The translations under genes and the position numbers were made by a program. This document shows positions 1-8,363 of a DNA stretch of 64,000 nucleotides, piece by piece (position 1 is the first letter of the stretch; every line of letters begins with the position of its first letter). The notes below the pieces were generated by a model. The model saw only the letters and a program-made list of their open reading frames with translations. It was not told the DNA's origin and searched no databases. Location of the stretch: positions 61,510 through 125,509 of the forward strand of contig JBFOME010000003.1 in NCBI GenBank assembly GCA_040830705.1, given 5' to 3'. Source of the DNA: Ruegeria_C sp040830705. GTDB lineage: Bacteria; Pseudomonadota; Alphaproteobacteria; Rhodobacterales; Rhodobacteraceae.

Positions 1-944
1 TTCTTGCCTCGCATTGGCGCCAACGGTCGGTTCAATGCGCGCGCAAGGTTGCCGTGGGCTGCGGAATACTTCGCGGCCTGATCGGTCGCAGACGTGACAT
101 TGCGCATCGGGCGTATCATCAAACCAAGGGCAGCAAGGGCGGCGGCGATGGTGCTTGCCGGCAATCCTTGCAGGCTGCCAAGCAGCATGATTGCGCAGGC
201 TGCAAATGCCGCCGACAGATCCGGGATCGACTTTCTGATTTCGGAGATGCGGCGGCAAGCGCGGGCGGCATCCATGACCTCTGAGGCGCGACGCACCAAT
301 ATACTCCTTTCGACTTTCCGCCGCCCCAAGGCCGTGAGTTTTGGTGCAATCGGGAGGCGCTCTGTGACATCTGCGGCAAGGCGAGCCCGATGCTTCCGCA
401 GATGGTGATACGCGCGAAGAAGTTGGCCTTGCGTAAAGGCTACCCAGAGGGCCGAGGGCAGGATCGCGCAGATGGCGACCCAAACAAAATGCGGATCGAG
501 GTAGATCAGCACCGCGGACGAGGCGGGCAAAAGTATGGCCGTCTGAGCAAGACGAGGTAAGCCAAGGCCGGGCCAACCCGTCAAGGCTGTAAGGTCGCCA
601 GTAAACCGTAGGATGTGATAGCCCATGCGCCTCTGGTTAAGGTCGTTTTGGTCGCTGCGGCTGGCGTGATCGAACAGGCACAGGCGTACGTCTTTGGCAT
701 AGTCTTGCCCCAGATGCTCGGCCAGGTTTCGGAAAATCACCTGCATCACAGCGGCACAAGCCCCCGCCAGTCCCACACTCAGGATAGAAAGAGCTGCGGA
801 ATCTGATTCGGCATGAAGAGCGACAAAGACGTTTCGCGTCGCAATGGCCGCCGTTGCAAGCGCGGCGGCCTGGACCATAGCGCAACACAGGATCCACCCC
901 AGCAGGTGGCGGCGATGGCCGGCAAAGAGGCCCGGAGGTTTCAT
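1..944 (-). CDS. ABC exporter transmembrane subunit, 3' end outside window
   Basis: The minus strand reads as an uninterrupted protein of about 314 residues from an ATG at 944 down to the window edge, beginning MKPPGLFAGHRRHLLGW. Several hydrophobic segments are visible (about residues 14-35, 50-70, 135-170 and 245-275). The stretch RRMGYHILRFTGDLTAL matches the loop that follows TM2 in type IV ABC exporters (usual form RxxGxxxxRFxGDLxAL). The nucleotide-binding domain is not seen and may lie further left, fused or separate. The ATG overlaps the TGA of the P-loop gene (ATGA), so the two are translationally coupled. The substrate is unknown; export of a small molecule made or modified by the two upstream products is an inference. 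Confidence 0.75.
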   Translation of the reverse strand, partial: MKPPGLFAGHRRHLLGWILCCAMVQAAALATAAIATRNVFVALHAESDSAALSILSVGLAGACAAVMQVIFRNLAEHLGQDYAKDVRLCLFDHASRSDQNDLNQRRMGYHILRFTGDLTALTGWPGLGLPRLAQTAILLPASSAVLIYLDPHFVWVAICAILPSALWVAFTQGQLLRAYHHLRKHRARLAADVTERLPIAPKLTALGRRKVERSILVRRASEVMDAARACRRISEIRKSIPDLSAAFAACAIMLLGSLQGLPASTIAAALAALGLMIRPMRNVTSATDQAAKYSAAHGNLARALNRPLAPMRGK

Positions 945-1987
945 GCGGCCTGCGGCGCGCGACGGACCCCAGTTCTGGTCGCAATGGTATTCGCATAGGC
1001 CGGGTCAAGCAGCTGGCCTTTTGTCAGCACCTGAATGCCAGTCGCGGCTTGAGCCTCATTCACTGCCATCGGCGAGCAGGACAGCATACCCGTCAGTGCA
1101 ATCGGCCGAATTCCGTTGCGCGCCAGCTCTGCCACGCCACCCGACGCTGCGACGGCGTCGGCGCAGGCAAACAGATACTTGCTAAATCGGCTTCGCGATT
1201 CGGGATCGGCCAGAAGGGCGGCGGTTTCCTGTTGAAACACTCCGTCAGCGAGTTCCATCACCGCGATGTCACAGCCGCGCGTCATAGCCTCGCCCAACAA
1301 GGTGTCAATTCCAGAGATGATCCGGGGCAGGGGTTCAAGATAAGTGGTCACCATGCCTGCATCGGTGAAGTCTCCAACATAGGAAGCCCCTGCATCGACA
1401 TAGGCGTTGTAGTCACCAAATGCGCCCGTGCCGGTGCCCTTCAGAACTGCAGTCTTCCAGCCAGCCTGTTTCAAGCCATGGGCCAATGCCGCCGTGGCGG
1501 TGGTCTTTCCGGAATTCATTGAGGTTCCGACGACACAGATTACCGGGATCTGCGCGCGCGTCGTCCTGCTGGCCAGTGCAAAGTCGCGTGTGTTCAGGAC
1601 AAGACCGTTCTGCGAAACGATGCGGCCCAATGGTTGGATGCGAGTGGGCGGTTTGATGCGTTCGTTACGCTGGACCATGCGCCCAATACAGCCGCCGCCA
1701 GCAAGCATATCACTGCCTGTTGGGTCTAGCTCTGCAAGACCTTCAAACTGATCGGGCGCGTAACGGGCACCGCAGGGCAGAACCACCAGATCACCGGGAT
1801 AAAGCATCGAAGGGCGACCGGTCGGAAGCTGGATGCGGCGGTGGTTGCCAATGAACATCACCCGTCCCAGAATGAGGTCGCCGGGCATTGTCATCGGCAG
1901 GTTCTGACACAATCCTGTGGCAAGTCCGGGGTCGATCCGGCGCGTTGCGAAACACCATTTTGCGTCTTTGAAGTAGCTGATTTGCAT
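941..1987 (-). CDS. P-loop NTPase, DUF1611/dethiobiotin synthetase-like
   Basis: A 348-residue protein. Start ATG 1987 is preceded by AGGAG seven bases upstream; a longer open frame runs to 2149 but overlaps the neighbouring hydrolase and has no ribosome site. Residues 35-85 form a small beta-rich region (GDLILGRVMFIGNHRR, then YPGDLVVLPCG). Residues 154-162 are a Walker A loop, GTSMNSGKT, followed by a helix and an Asp/Tyr-rich segment as in dethiobiotin-synthetase-like and DUF1611 NTPases. The C-terminal half is alpha/beta with MELADGVFQQE. It lies 26 bases after the hydrolase and overlaps the exporter gene. Function is not assigned; an ATP-dependent ligase or kinase step on a small molecule is plausible. 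Confidence 0.6.
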   Translation of the reverse strand: MQISYFKDAKWCFATRRIDPGLATGLCQNLPMTMPGDLILGRVMFIGNHRRIQLPTGRPSMLYPGDLVVLPCGARYAPDQFEGLAELDPTGSDMLAGGGCIGRMVQRNERIKPPTRIQPLGRIVSQNGLVLNTRDFALASRTTRAQIPVICVVGTSMNSGKTTATAALAHGLKQAGWKTAVLKGTGTGAFGDYNAYVDAGASYVGDFTDAGMVTTYLEPLPRIISGIDTLLGEAMTRGCDIAVMELADGVFQQETAALLADPESRSRFSKYLFACADAVAASGGVAELARNGIRPIALTGMLSCSPMAVNEAQAATGIQVLTKGQLLDPAYANTIATRTGVRRAPQAA

Positions 1988-2013
1988 TGATAATCTCCTG
2001 TAATTGAATGATC

Positions 2014-2829
2014 TCATGTGTCGCAGACAAGCTTGGTTAGACCCGCGCGGGCACAGTCGGAGAAACTGTGTTCGCAGTCGGGAATTTCGGTGAGTGACAG
2101 ATCCGGCGTGATCCCTCGCGCTGTGGCGGCGGAACGAAACGACTTGCAATAGTGGCGCGCGCGCGCCAACCGGTGCCGCCCCTGGAAATCATCGATGCCT
2201 GGGTCTTTGCGCAATGCGGCATCGCGATGCCGATCCTCTGCGCCAACGTAAACCCGTAATGTCAGGTTCAGGTAATTGCGCAATTGGCTATGCGCCAAGG
2301 CGGGTACGTTTGTCTTGATCTGTTTTTTGGATGGAGCCAGGCCTGCTGGAAAGGGTTGTTTTGGATCGGGCAGGCAATACCAACCGGCGGCGGCAAGGTG
2401 CAGGTTTGCAATCCGCTGCGGATAGAGCATCGCAAACCGATGGGCGAGCTGCGCGCCACCGGAATACCCAAAGACGTCAACTCGTTCAGTGGTCACAATT
2501 CCCATCTGCTGGACCAGGTCCAGCAATGCCAGAAGCGACCGATCCGGCCGATAGGTGCCGATCTGCTGAAAGTGCCGCCAGTGCTTGCGGGAGAAGCGCG
2601 GGGTGATCAGAATTTGCCCTTTTGCACTGCAGGGCGCTGAAAACGCATCGGCAATGTCCCTTGCCTGACGAGAGATTCCATGCAGGGCGAGAAGGGGGGG
2701 AAGGCCCGGGGTTGTGATTTTGGGAATACGGACTTCGGAAGATAAGACCTGCCCACCAACGGCGACGGACAATTTGTGGACTGACAAGGGTTTGGTCAAA
2801 GGCAAGACATCCATAGCTGCATCAAACAT
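2014..2829 (-). CDS. Alpha/beta hydrolase (esterase-like)
   Basis: A 271-residue protein, first gene of a three-gene minus-strand operon. ATG 2829 has GGGAG eight bases upstream. LLALHGISR (residues 47-54) is the oxyanion-hole region and GYSGGAQLAHR holds the nucleophile Ser123 in a GxSGG elbow. The C-terminal segment with DCEHSFSD probably supplies the catalytic His. No signal peptide is seen, so it is cytoplasmic. The mix of esterase, P-loop NTPase and exporter recalls small-molecule biosynthesis operons, but the substrate cannot be read from the sequence. Upstream bases 2830-3072 hold no gene and separate it from the divergent sigma-factor gene. Confidence 0.7.
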   Translation of the reverse strand: MFDAAMDVLPLTKPLSVHKLSVAVGGQVLSSEVRIPKITTPGLPPLLALHGISRQARDIADAFSAPCSAKGQILITPRFSRKHWRHFQQIGTYRPDRSLLALLDLVQQMGIVTTERVDVFGYSGGAQLAHRFAMLYPQRIANLHLAAAGWYCLPDPKQPFPAGLAPSKKQIKTNVPALAHSQLRNYLNLTLRVYVGAEDRHRDAALRKDPGIDDFQGRHRLARARHYCKSFRSAATARGITPDLSLTEIPDCEHSFSDCARAGLTKLVCDT

Positions 2830-3072
2830 TTTTCAACTCCCAATTTTCGCTGTCTTGCGAGGACAACGGCGCAACCTGGATTCTATTCCAAAGTTTTTGG
2901 AGAAACGGATTTGGCAGGTGGTCTGGATCAAGCTCGGTCCGTGCGGAGACCTGCGAAAATCAGGTCACCATCGAATCGCCGGTCCTGCGTAAGGGCACGT
3001 TGGGGGCGGACTGAAACTGGCCCGATTTGTCGCCTTGTTTGCCGCTCGCTTGCTTTCTCGTGCTATAATTTT

Positions 3073-3097
3073 GGAATAAACCGGTCGGTAGCCCGTT
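3073..3097 (+). promoter_or_regulatory. ECF-type promoter of the sigma-factor gene
   Basis: GGAAT (3073-3077), a 16-base spacer and CGTT (3094-3097) form a typical ECF sigma -35/-10 pair. The -10 element is 34 bases before the sigma-factor ATG. The same arrangement, extended to GGAATA-N15-CGTTGT, occurs on the minus strand before the protease gene at 5868-5844. That shared match supports autoregulation by the ECF factor encoded next to it. Confidence 0.6.
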
Positions 3098-3131
3098 GTT
3101 GCGCTAGATGACGCCAAACAGGAGTTGCTCA

Positions 3132-3638
3132 ATGACGGATCGGTTCCGGCAAGATTTGGTAGCGGTGATCCCAAAGCTGCGCCGTTTTGCCTTGTCTTTG
3201 GCTGGCAACCAGCCCGATGCGGATGATCTGGTGCAATCTGCCTGCATCAAAGCATTGAGGAATTCGGCGCAGTTTCGCGAGGGCACTCGGATGGACAGCT
3301 GGATGTATCGCATCATTCAGACGCTTTGGATCGATGATCGCCGGCGCAACAAAACACGCGGTGCCCAGGTTGATCCGGAGGATGCCGGGCTAAGCGATGG
3401 AGGTCGTGCCGCCCGTCTGCCCGAAGATCGGATGATGCTCGACATGGCGCGCGCCGCCATGGGCGCGCTTCCCGACAAGCAGCGCATCGTGTTGTCGCTC
3501 GTTGCGATTGAGGGCCTGACCTATAAGGAGGCTTCCGACGTTCTTGAGGTGCCTGTTGGAACGGTTATGAGCCGCTTGTCGAGGGCCAGAGAAGCCCTAC
3601 TGCCCCAACTCGGGATGACGAAAGGACCGATTCAATGA
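3132..3638 (+). CDS. ECF-family RNA polymerase sigma factor
   Basis: A 168-residue protein with sigma-70 region 2 (NQPDADDLVQSACIKAL and WMYRIIQTLWIDDRR) and region 4 (LPDKQRIVLSLVAIEGLTYKEAS, then VPVGTVMSRLSRAREAL). Only regions 2 and 4 are present, as in ECF factors. ATG 3132 is used because AGGAG lies seven bases upstream; an ATG at 3108 lacks one. The stop overlaps the ATG of the anti-sigma gene (ATGA), the normal arrangement for a sigma/anti-sigma pair. Its likely targets are itself and the convergent protease gene, from the shared promoter motif. Confidence 0.9.
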   Translation: MTDRFRQDLVAVIPKLRRFALSLAGNQPDADDLVQSACIKALRNSAQFREGTRMDSWMYRIIQTLWIDDRRRNKTRGAQVDPEDAGLSDGGRAARLPEDRMMLDMARAAMGALPDKQRIVLSLVAIEGLTYKEASDVLEVPVGTVMSRLSRAREALLPQLGMTKGPIQ

Positions 3639-4378
3639 CTGCAGAAACCATGATGGACAAATCTCGCCTGGCTGCTTTCGCTGATGGAGAGCTTTCGCCG
3701 GAAGAGGCGGCAGAGGTTGTCTTGCATCTGGCCGATTACCCGCAGGACCAAGCCTATGTAGACAATGTGATCGCTTCGAACGAGTCTCTTTCGCAGGCAT
3801 TTGCCGCGCCGCTGGGCGATCCCTTACCCCAAGCGATTGAAAACACGATCCTGGGCAAGCCGGAAACCGCAGTGATCGCACCATTTCCCAAGCGGCCTGT
3901 TGTCTGGGTAGGGACAGCTTTGGCGGCCGCACTAGCCTTAGCCGCTTTCACCGGCCCCTCCATTTTCACGCCGGCACAGCCGCCTAGGCTGGCCGTCGGG
4001 CCGCTCACAGGCGGATCGAGCCTATCTGAGGCACTTAACAGCTTGCCCTCTGGAATTACGTCTTCAGAAGATGCGGATCAGGAGTTGCTGATCTTGGCGA
4101 CACTTCCTATTGCGGACGGGTTTTGTCGCGAGTTCGAAGTTATCGACCGTTCAGATGAGCGCATCGATCTGGGTATCGCATGCATGACGGCCGGCACATG
4201 GGTCGTCGAAGTAACCCTGACCGAGCCGCTCGCATCGTCGGGAACCGAGGATGGGTTCGTGACCGCTAGCGGTGCAGAAATGCAAGGGCTCATCCCGTTC
4301 CTGGACCGGCTGGGGGCAGGTAATGCGCTTGCCCCCGAAGACGAAGCCGCTCTGATTGCGCGCGGCTGGGCGCGCTAA
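3635..4378 (+). CDS. Membrane anti-sigma factor
   Basis: A 247-residue protein. The first 55 residues (DKSRLAAFADGELSPEEAAEVVLHL) resemble the sigma-binding N-terminus of anti-sigma proteins, without the zinc CxxC. One membrane helix spans about residues 89-111 (VVWVGTALAAALALAAFTG). The remaining 135 residues should be periplasmic and hold two cysteines that could form a disulfide. It is translationally coupled to the ECF sigma gene, so it should hold that factor at the membrane until a signal arrives. Its stop overlaps the stop of the convergent protease gene. A role for that protease in degrading it is an inference from position only. Confidence 0.8.
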   Translation: MTAETMMDKSRLAAFADGELSPEEAAEVVLHLADYPQDQAYVDNVIASNESLSQAFAAPLGDPLPQAIENTILGKPETAVIAPFPKRPVVWVGTALAAALALAAFTGPSIFTPAQPPRLAVGPLTGGSSLSEALNSLPSGITSSEDADQELLILATLPIADGFCREFEVIDRSDERIDLGIACMTAGTWVVEVTLTEPLASSGTEDGFVTASGAEMQGLIPFLDRLGAGNALAPEDEAALIARGWAR

Positions 4379-5805
4379 CATAAGCTCCGTGTGTTCAGTA
4401 GGCCGTGGCCGAATATCTCGTCGAACCCCGGTGCCCCCAGATCTTGTGCGGCACCAATCAACCTGGCGCGGACCTGCTCCGGCGTCAGCGTTGGGTCATT
4501 TGAAAGCATGATTGCCACGGCTGCGGTGACGAACGGGACCGCAAAGGAAGTCCCGGACTTCAGGCGCGCGCCACGGATTGAAGTCGCAGACAACATGTTC
4601 ACGCCCGGCGCAGTCAGATCGATATGCGGCCCTCGCTGCGCTTTGCGATAGACGCGCGCGCGGGCATCTACTGCCGTCACCGCGAGCACGGTATCATACG
4701 CTGCCGGGTACGCCGGTTCGCCTTTGGGGCCTGCATTACCCGCCGCCGCCACGACAACAATCCCGTCCTCTTGCACCAACTGTGCTATGGCCTCTTCAAG
4801 TAGACGGTTGCCCGGACCAGCAAGCGAGAGGTTGATCACGCGCACATCATGCGCTTTCAAGAGGTCAAACCCGCGCAAGAGCGAGACAAGATCCGCGCGT
4901 TCGTCAGACCCTTTTCGTGAAAACGCATCTACTGCAATGATCTCTGCCCCATGTATGAGCCCCGGAACCCGGCTTTGAGGATCGCCGGTCATGAGCGATG
5001 CAACGGCGGTCCCGTGAATGGCTTTCGACGGAGCAAGCGACGCATCGGCTAGGTGAATCAACTCCAACCGGGCACCAGCCATGATTTCGTGATCCGAATT
5101 TATTCCGGTATCGATCATTCCAACGGGAACGCGCACCGTACATGTCCCGACCGTCTGTGCTAGTTGAGGCCACTCGATCATTTCCCAAGCCGGGCAATTC
5201 TCGTGCCAACATGCCTGAGCGGACGTCTCTGCGTCTTCGTTCTGTTCAAACCGGTAGTAGTGGTTGAAGTCTGCACTGTTGCCGGATGGGAGTTCGCGGA
5301 CCCGATCCCGTGCTGCCTCCAGCGTAAGTCCCGATGGGGCTGTCAGGCGAGTCAGAGCGCGGTTCAGGTTATCAAGTGCGACAATGGATTGGATCTCGAA
5401 ACCTTCTGCCACCAGCTGCGCCAGATCGCCCGGGGAAAGGTCTGAAACTACAATTTCGAATGGAGCGTTGGCAGGAAGACGAACTGGCGCGCGCGGTCTG
5501 GTAATTTGCGCCTGTGGCGTCGCTTGCCCTCGCGATGTGTCGGCTGACTGCTCGCTCGAAGAACCTCTCTCGGAGCGCGAACCAGAGCCACCTCGCCGGT
5601 CATCGTCGTCCCGATCATCATCTCGATCATCGTCGTGGTCATCACCGCCGCCATCGCCCCCACCGTCATCGCCACCATCATCATCATCGGCCCAGGCAGC
5701 AGAGATGGTAGAACTGTTCCATTCAAAGGGCATTGCCAGCTGAATCGATAGCCAGATGCCTATGACCAAAAGAGCGTTCAAGGTCGAGTTCTTTGGCATT
5801 TTCAT
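4375..5805 (-). CDS. Secreted subtilisin-like S8 serine protease
   Basis: A 476-residue protein with a signal peptide (residues 1 to about 39, ending AAWA) followed at once by an Asp/Gly-rich tract (40-70) and a Ser/Arg-rich linker. The S8 triad is visible: Asp232 in GMIDTGIN, His264 in IHGTAVAS, Ser420 in SGTSFAVP, with oxyanion Asn357 in AAAGNAGP. The enzyme is therefore probably active in the periplasm or outside the cell. The acidic tract may bind calcium or keep the linker unfolded. It is convergent with the sigma/anti-sigma pair and has the same ECF promoter motif upstream, so it is probably a regulon member. ATG 5805 is used; a second Met at codon 3 is possible. Confidence 0.88.
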   Translation of the reverse strand: MKMPKNSTLNALLVIGIWLSIQLAMPFEWNSSTISAAWADDDDGGDDGGGDGGGDDHDDDRDDDRDDDDRRGGSGSRSERGSSSEQSADTSRGQATPQAQITRPRAPVRLPANAPFEIVVSDLSPGDLAQLVAEGFEIQSIVALDNLNRALTRLTAPSGLTLEAARDRVRELPSGNSADFNHYYRFEQNEDAETSAQACWHENCPAWEMIEWPQLAQTVGTCTVRVPVGMIDTGINSDHEIMAGARLELIHLADASLAPSKAIHGTAVASLMTGDPQSRVPGLIHGAEIIAVDAFSRKGSDERADLVSLLRGFDLLKAHDVRVINLSLAGPGNRLLEEAIAQLVQEDGIVVVAAAGNAGPKGEPAYPAAYDTVLAVTAVDARARVYRKAQRGPHIDLTAPGVNMLSATSIRGARLKSGTSFAVPFVTAAVAIMLSNDPTLTPEQVRARLIGAAQDLGAPGFDEIFGHGLLNTRSLC

Positions 5806-5843
5806 CTCAATATCTACCCGCGGTTAGTGCTATCCGCTATGAC

Positions 5844-5868
5844 AACGTTTGAGTTGGCGGACTATTCC
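5844..5868 (-). promoter_or_regulatory. ECF-type promoter of the protease gene
   Basis: Read on the minus strand this is GGAAT, a 16-base spacer and CGTT, ending 39 bases before the protease ATG. It matches the promoter of the ECF sigma gene in both elements, in the base after each (GGAATA, CGTTGT) and in spacer length. A second matched copy so close to the sigma gene is good evidence for a small shared regulon. Confidence 0.6.
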
Positions 5869-6069
5869 CAGCTAGGTTTTCTCACCAAACAACAGAACAT
5901 ATCGAATGTAGCCAAGGCGAGGCTAGCCAGGATTGCCAAGTGAATTGAAGTTATTTGCAGAGTTTTGTCCAGCAGCGGTCATATTGCCAATCCATCAGAT
6001 CCGACTGAATTGCGTCTTATAGCCTTCTGCTGCCAACCGATTGACGCGCCAATCGGATCTGGCGCACTA

Positions 6070-6083
6070 TGTGACCGATAACA
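6070..6083. promoter_or_regulatory. LacI-type operator before the repressor gene
   Basis: TGTGACCGATAACA differs at one base from the operator TGTGACCGGTAACA found twice downstream of the repressor gene. It lies just before the GTG chosen as repressor start, so it probably gives autoregulation. Confidence 0.55.
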
Positions 6084-6100
6084 AAGTTACGGAACGCAGG

Positions 6101-7141
6101 GTGTTGCGCTCAGCAAAATCACAGTCTCAGGTAACCATGCGCGACGTCGCCCGCGCAGCGGGTGTGTCGCGCATGACGGTATCTCGCGCACTCAAAGAAA
6201 ACAGCCCGATCTCGAAGGAAACGCGTGAGCGTATCCTGCAGGTGGTGCGCGAGATGAACTATGTGCCCGATCAGATGGCGGGCAGCCTGACCACCAAACG
6301 CTCGGGCTTTGTCGCGGTGCTGGTGCCATCGCTTAACAACCTGCATTTTGCCGAAACCGTCCAGGCCCTGACTGAAGAGCTGGAAGAGATCGGTCAGCAG
6401 ATACTGCTGGGCTACACCGACTACTCTGCCGAACGCGAAGAAACATTGGTCGAGACTATGTTGCGGCGAAGGCCGGAGGCCATTGTGCTGTCCTATGACG
6501 GTCATTCGGATCGCACTGTACGATTGCTGAGCGATGCCAATGTCCCGGTGATTGAATTGTGGGAACGTCCCGAGGATCCGATCGGCCACACGATCGGCTT
6601 TTCGAACCGCGCTGCTGCCGCCGAAATGACACGGGCGCTGATCCAGCGTGGGTACCGCAACATTGCCTTTTTGGGCGAGGCTGACGACGACTGGACCCGA
6701 GGCGCCGCTCGCCGCAAAGGGTTCATCGAAGCGATGTCGGAGGCAGGTTTGTCGGCACATCGGATTTTGAAGATCGGCAAGCCACCGCTTTCCATCGAAG
6801 ACGGGGCGGCGGCCATGCCGGAATTGCTGCGACGATATCCCGACGTCGATTGCATTTTCTGCGTTTCCGATGCTCCGGCTTTCGGTGCTCTTTCGGTCTT
6901 GCCCGTGTTGGGCAGATCGGTACCCGATGAAATCGGCATTGTCGGTTTCGGCAATTTCGAAGTGTCCCGTTTTGCCTCACCCTCGATCACCACAGTGATG
7001 GTTGATCCAAAGGGCATCGGGCGCGCCAGTGGCCAGTTGATCGCCGAGTTGTTTGACGCTCGGGCCGAGGGAGAGGTGATTCCCCGGCATGTCAAAATCG
7101 AGGTGCTCCCGATCTTTCGCGGCTCTACCCGGGATTTGTGA
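6101..7141 (+). CDS. LacI-family transcriptional repressor
   Basis: A protein of about 346 residues. The N-terminal HTH reads VTMRDVARAAGVSRMTVSRAL with the hinge helix MNYVPDQMAGSLTTKRSG, followed by a periplasmic-binding-protein-like ligand domain (FVAVLVPSLNN to GIVGFGNFEVSRFASPSITT). The frame is open from a TTG at 6041, but no ribosome site is seen there. GTG 6101 has GGAA six bases upstream, gives the usual family length and leaves the operator at 6070 outside the coding region. The gene precedes an ABC sugar importer, and its probable operators sit on both sides of it. The effector is likely the imported sugar or a derivative. Confidence 0.88.
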   Translation: MLRSAKSQSQVTMRDVARAAGVSRMTVSRALKENSPISKETRERILQVVREMNYVPDQMAGSLTTKRSGFVAVLVPSLNNLHFAETVQALTEELEEIGQQILLGYTDYSAEREETLVETMLRRRPEAIVLSYDGHSDRTVRLLSDANVPVIELWERPEDPIGHTIGFSNRAAAAEMTRALIQRGYRNIAFLGEADDDWTRGAARRKGFIEAMSEAGLSAHRILKIGKPPLSIEDGAAAMPELLRRYPDVDCIFCVSDAPAFGALSVLPVLGRSVPDEIGIVGFGNFEVSRFASPSITTVMVDPKGIGRASGQLIAELFDARAEGEVIPRHVKIEVLPIFRGSTRDL

Positions 7142-7180
7142 CCCACTAATTTTCAACGACTTATAGGAAATTGCATTTTT

Positions 7181-7228
7181 CCTTTGTGTTACCGGTCACA
7201 ATTGCTAATGTGACCGGTAACACAAAGG
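7181..7228. promoter_or_regulatory. Twin LacI operators in a 20-bp perfect inverted repeat
   Basis: CCTTTGTGTTACCGGTCACA (7181-7200) is repeated as its exact reverse complement at 7209-7228, with an eight-base gap. Each arm holds a near-palindrome centred on ACCGGT (7187-7200 and 7209-7222), the typical shape of a LacI-family operator. The two centres are 22 bp apart, about two helical turns, so two dimers could bind the same face. The right arm runs into the ribosome site (AAAGGAG) of the ABC ATPase gene. Confidence 0.75.
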
Positions 7229-7243
7229 AGTAACAATCTAGCC

Positions 7244-8332
7244 ATGCCGACCATCCATCTTGAGAACCTGATCAAGCGTTATGGCGATGTTGAGGTCCTG
7301 CACGGGATCGAACTCGAGATGGCTGATAATGAGTTCACGGTTTTGGTTGGCCCATCTGGCTGCGGAAAATCCACGACCTTGCGGATGATTGCGGGGCTTG
7401 AGGATGTGTCCGAGGGAGAGATCTATATCGGCGGCAAGCCGGTCAGCCGGTTGGAGCCCAAGGATCGAGACCTTGCCATGGTGTTTCAGGATTATGCGCT
7501 TTACCCGCATATGAATGTGGCGCGGAACATGTCCTTTGCCCTGCGCCTGCAAAAGCGTCCACAGGAGGAAATTGACAAGAAGGTCAAAGCGGTCGCCGCG
7601 ACGCTGGGCCTGACGGACTACTTGGCGCGCAAGCCCGGCGAATTGTCAGGTGGTCAACGCCAGCGGGTTGCCATGGGACGAGCACTGACCCGCGATGCCG
7701 GTACATTCTTATTTGATGAGCCGCTCTCCAATCTCGATGCCAAGCTGCGCGGGCAGATGCGAGCCGAACTGGCGCTGATGAGCCAGCGGGTCCAGAAAAA
7801 CATGATCTACGTCACCCACGACCAGATCGAGGCAATGACACTGGCTGACCGGATCGTTGTCATGCATGGCGGCTATATCCAGCAGCAGGGCACCCCGGAA
7901 GAGCTGTTCAAGCGCCCGGTCAACAAATTCGTCGCCGGTTTTCTCGGGATGCCGCCAATGAACTTTCTGGAGGGTGAGATTGTCGAACGTGAGGCAGGTG
8001 TTTTTGTCAGCGGCGATGGTTTTGACCTGCGGTTGGCGGCAGAAAAGGCAGCCGCAGCAAAAGCTCATCAGAACAAAGAGGTCATTCTGGGCGTTCGCCC
8101 GTCTGATCTGACCTTTGATGCAACTGCGTCGGAACACGAGGCTCTGACGTTGGATGTCATGGTCTCGGAATATGTCGGTGCTCAATCGGTCCTGCTGTGC
8201 AGATGCGGACCGGCCAAGGTGATGGTTGAGGTGAACTCGGAAACACCCGTCGCCCTAGGGCAAACCCTGACATTTGCGGTCAATCCGAACGGAGTCCATC
8301 TATTCGACCGCCAAAGCGAGGTTGCGATCTAG
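7244..8332 (+). CDS. ABC transporter ATPase, MalK/UgpC type
   Basis: A 362-residue cytoplasmic ATPase for a carbohydrate (CUT1-type) importer. It shows Walker A GPSGCGKST, Q-loop VFQDYALYPHM, signature LSGGQRQRVAMGRAL, Walker B LFDEPLSNLDA and H-loop VTHDQ. About 120 C-terminal residues after FLGMPPMNF form the regulatory TOBE/OB domain of MalK-type subunits. It is the first gene of a five-gene operon under the twin LacI operators. The position of the ATPase ahead of the binding protein is common in Rhodobacteraceae. The sugar cannot be named from sequence alone. Confidence 0.92.
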   Translation: MPTIHLENLIKRYGDVEVLHGIELEMADNEFTVLVGPSGCGKSTTLRMIAGLEDVSEGEIYIGGKPVSRLEPKDRDLAMVFQDYALYPHMNVARNMSFALRLQKRPQEEIDKKVKAVAATLGLTDYLARKPGELSGGQRQRVAMGRALTRDAGTFLFDEPLSNLDAKLRGQMRAELALMSQRVQKNMIYVTHDQIEAMTLADRIVVMHGGYIQQQGTPEELFKRPVNKFVAGFLGMPPMNFLEGEIVEREAGVFVSGDGFDLRLAAEKAAAAKAHQNKEVILGVRPSDLTFDATASEHEALTLDVMVSEYVGAQSVLLCRCGPAKVMVEVNSETPVALGQTLTFAVNPNGVHLFDRQSEVAI

Positions 8333-8363
8333 CAACCCGATTTCCATGCAAAGGGAGGAACGC

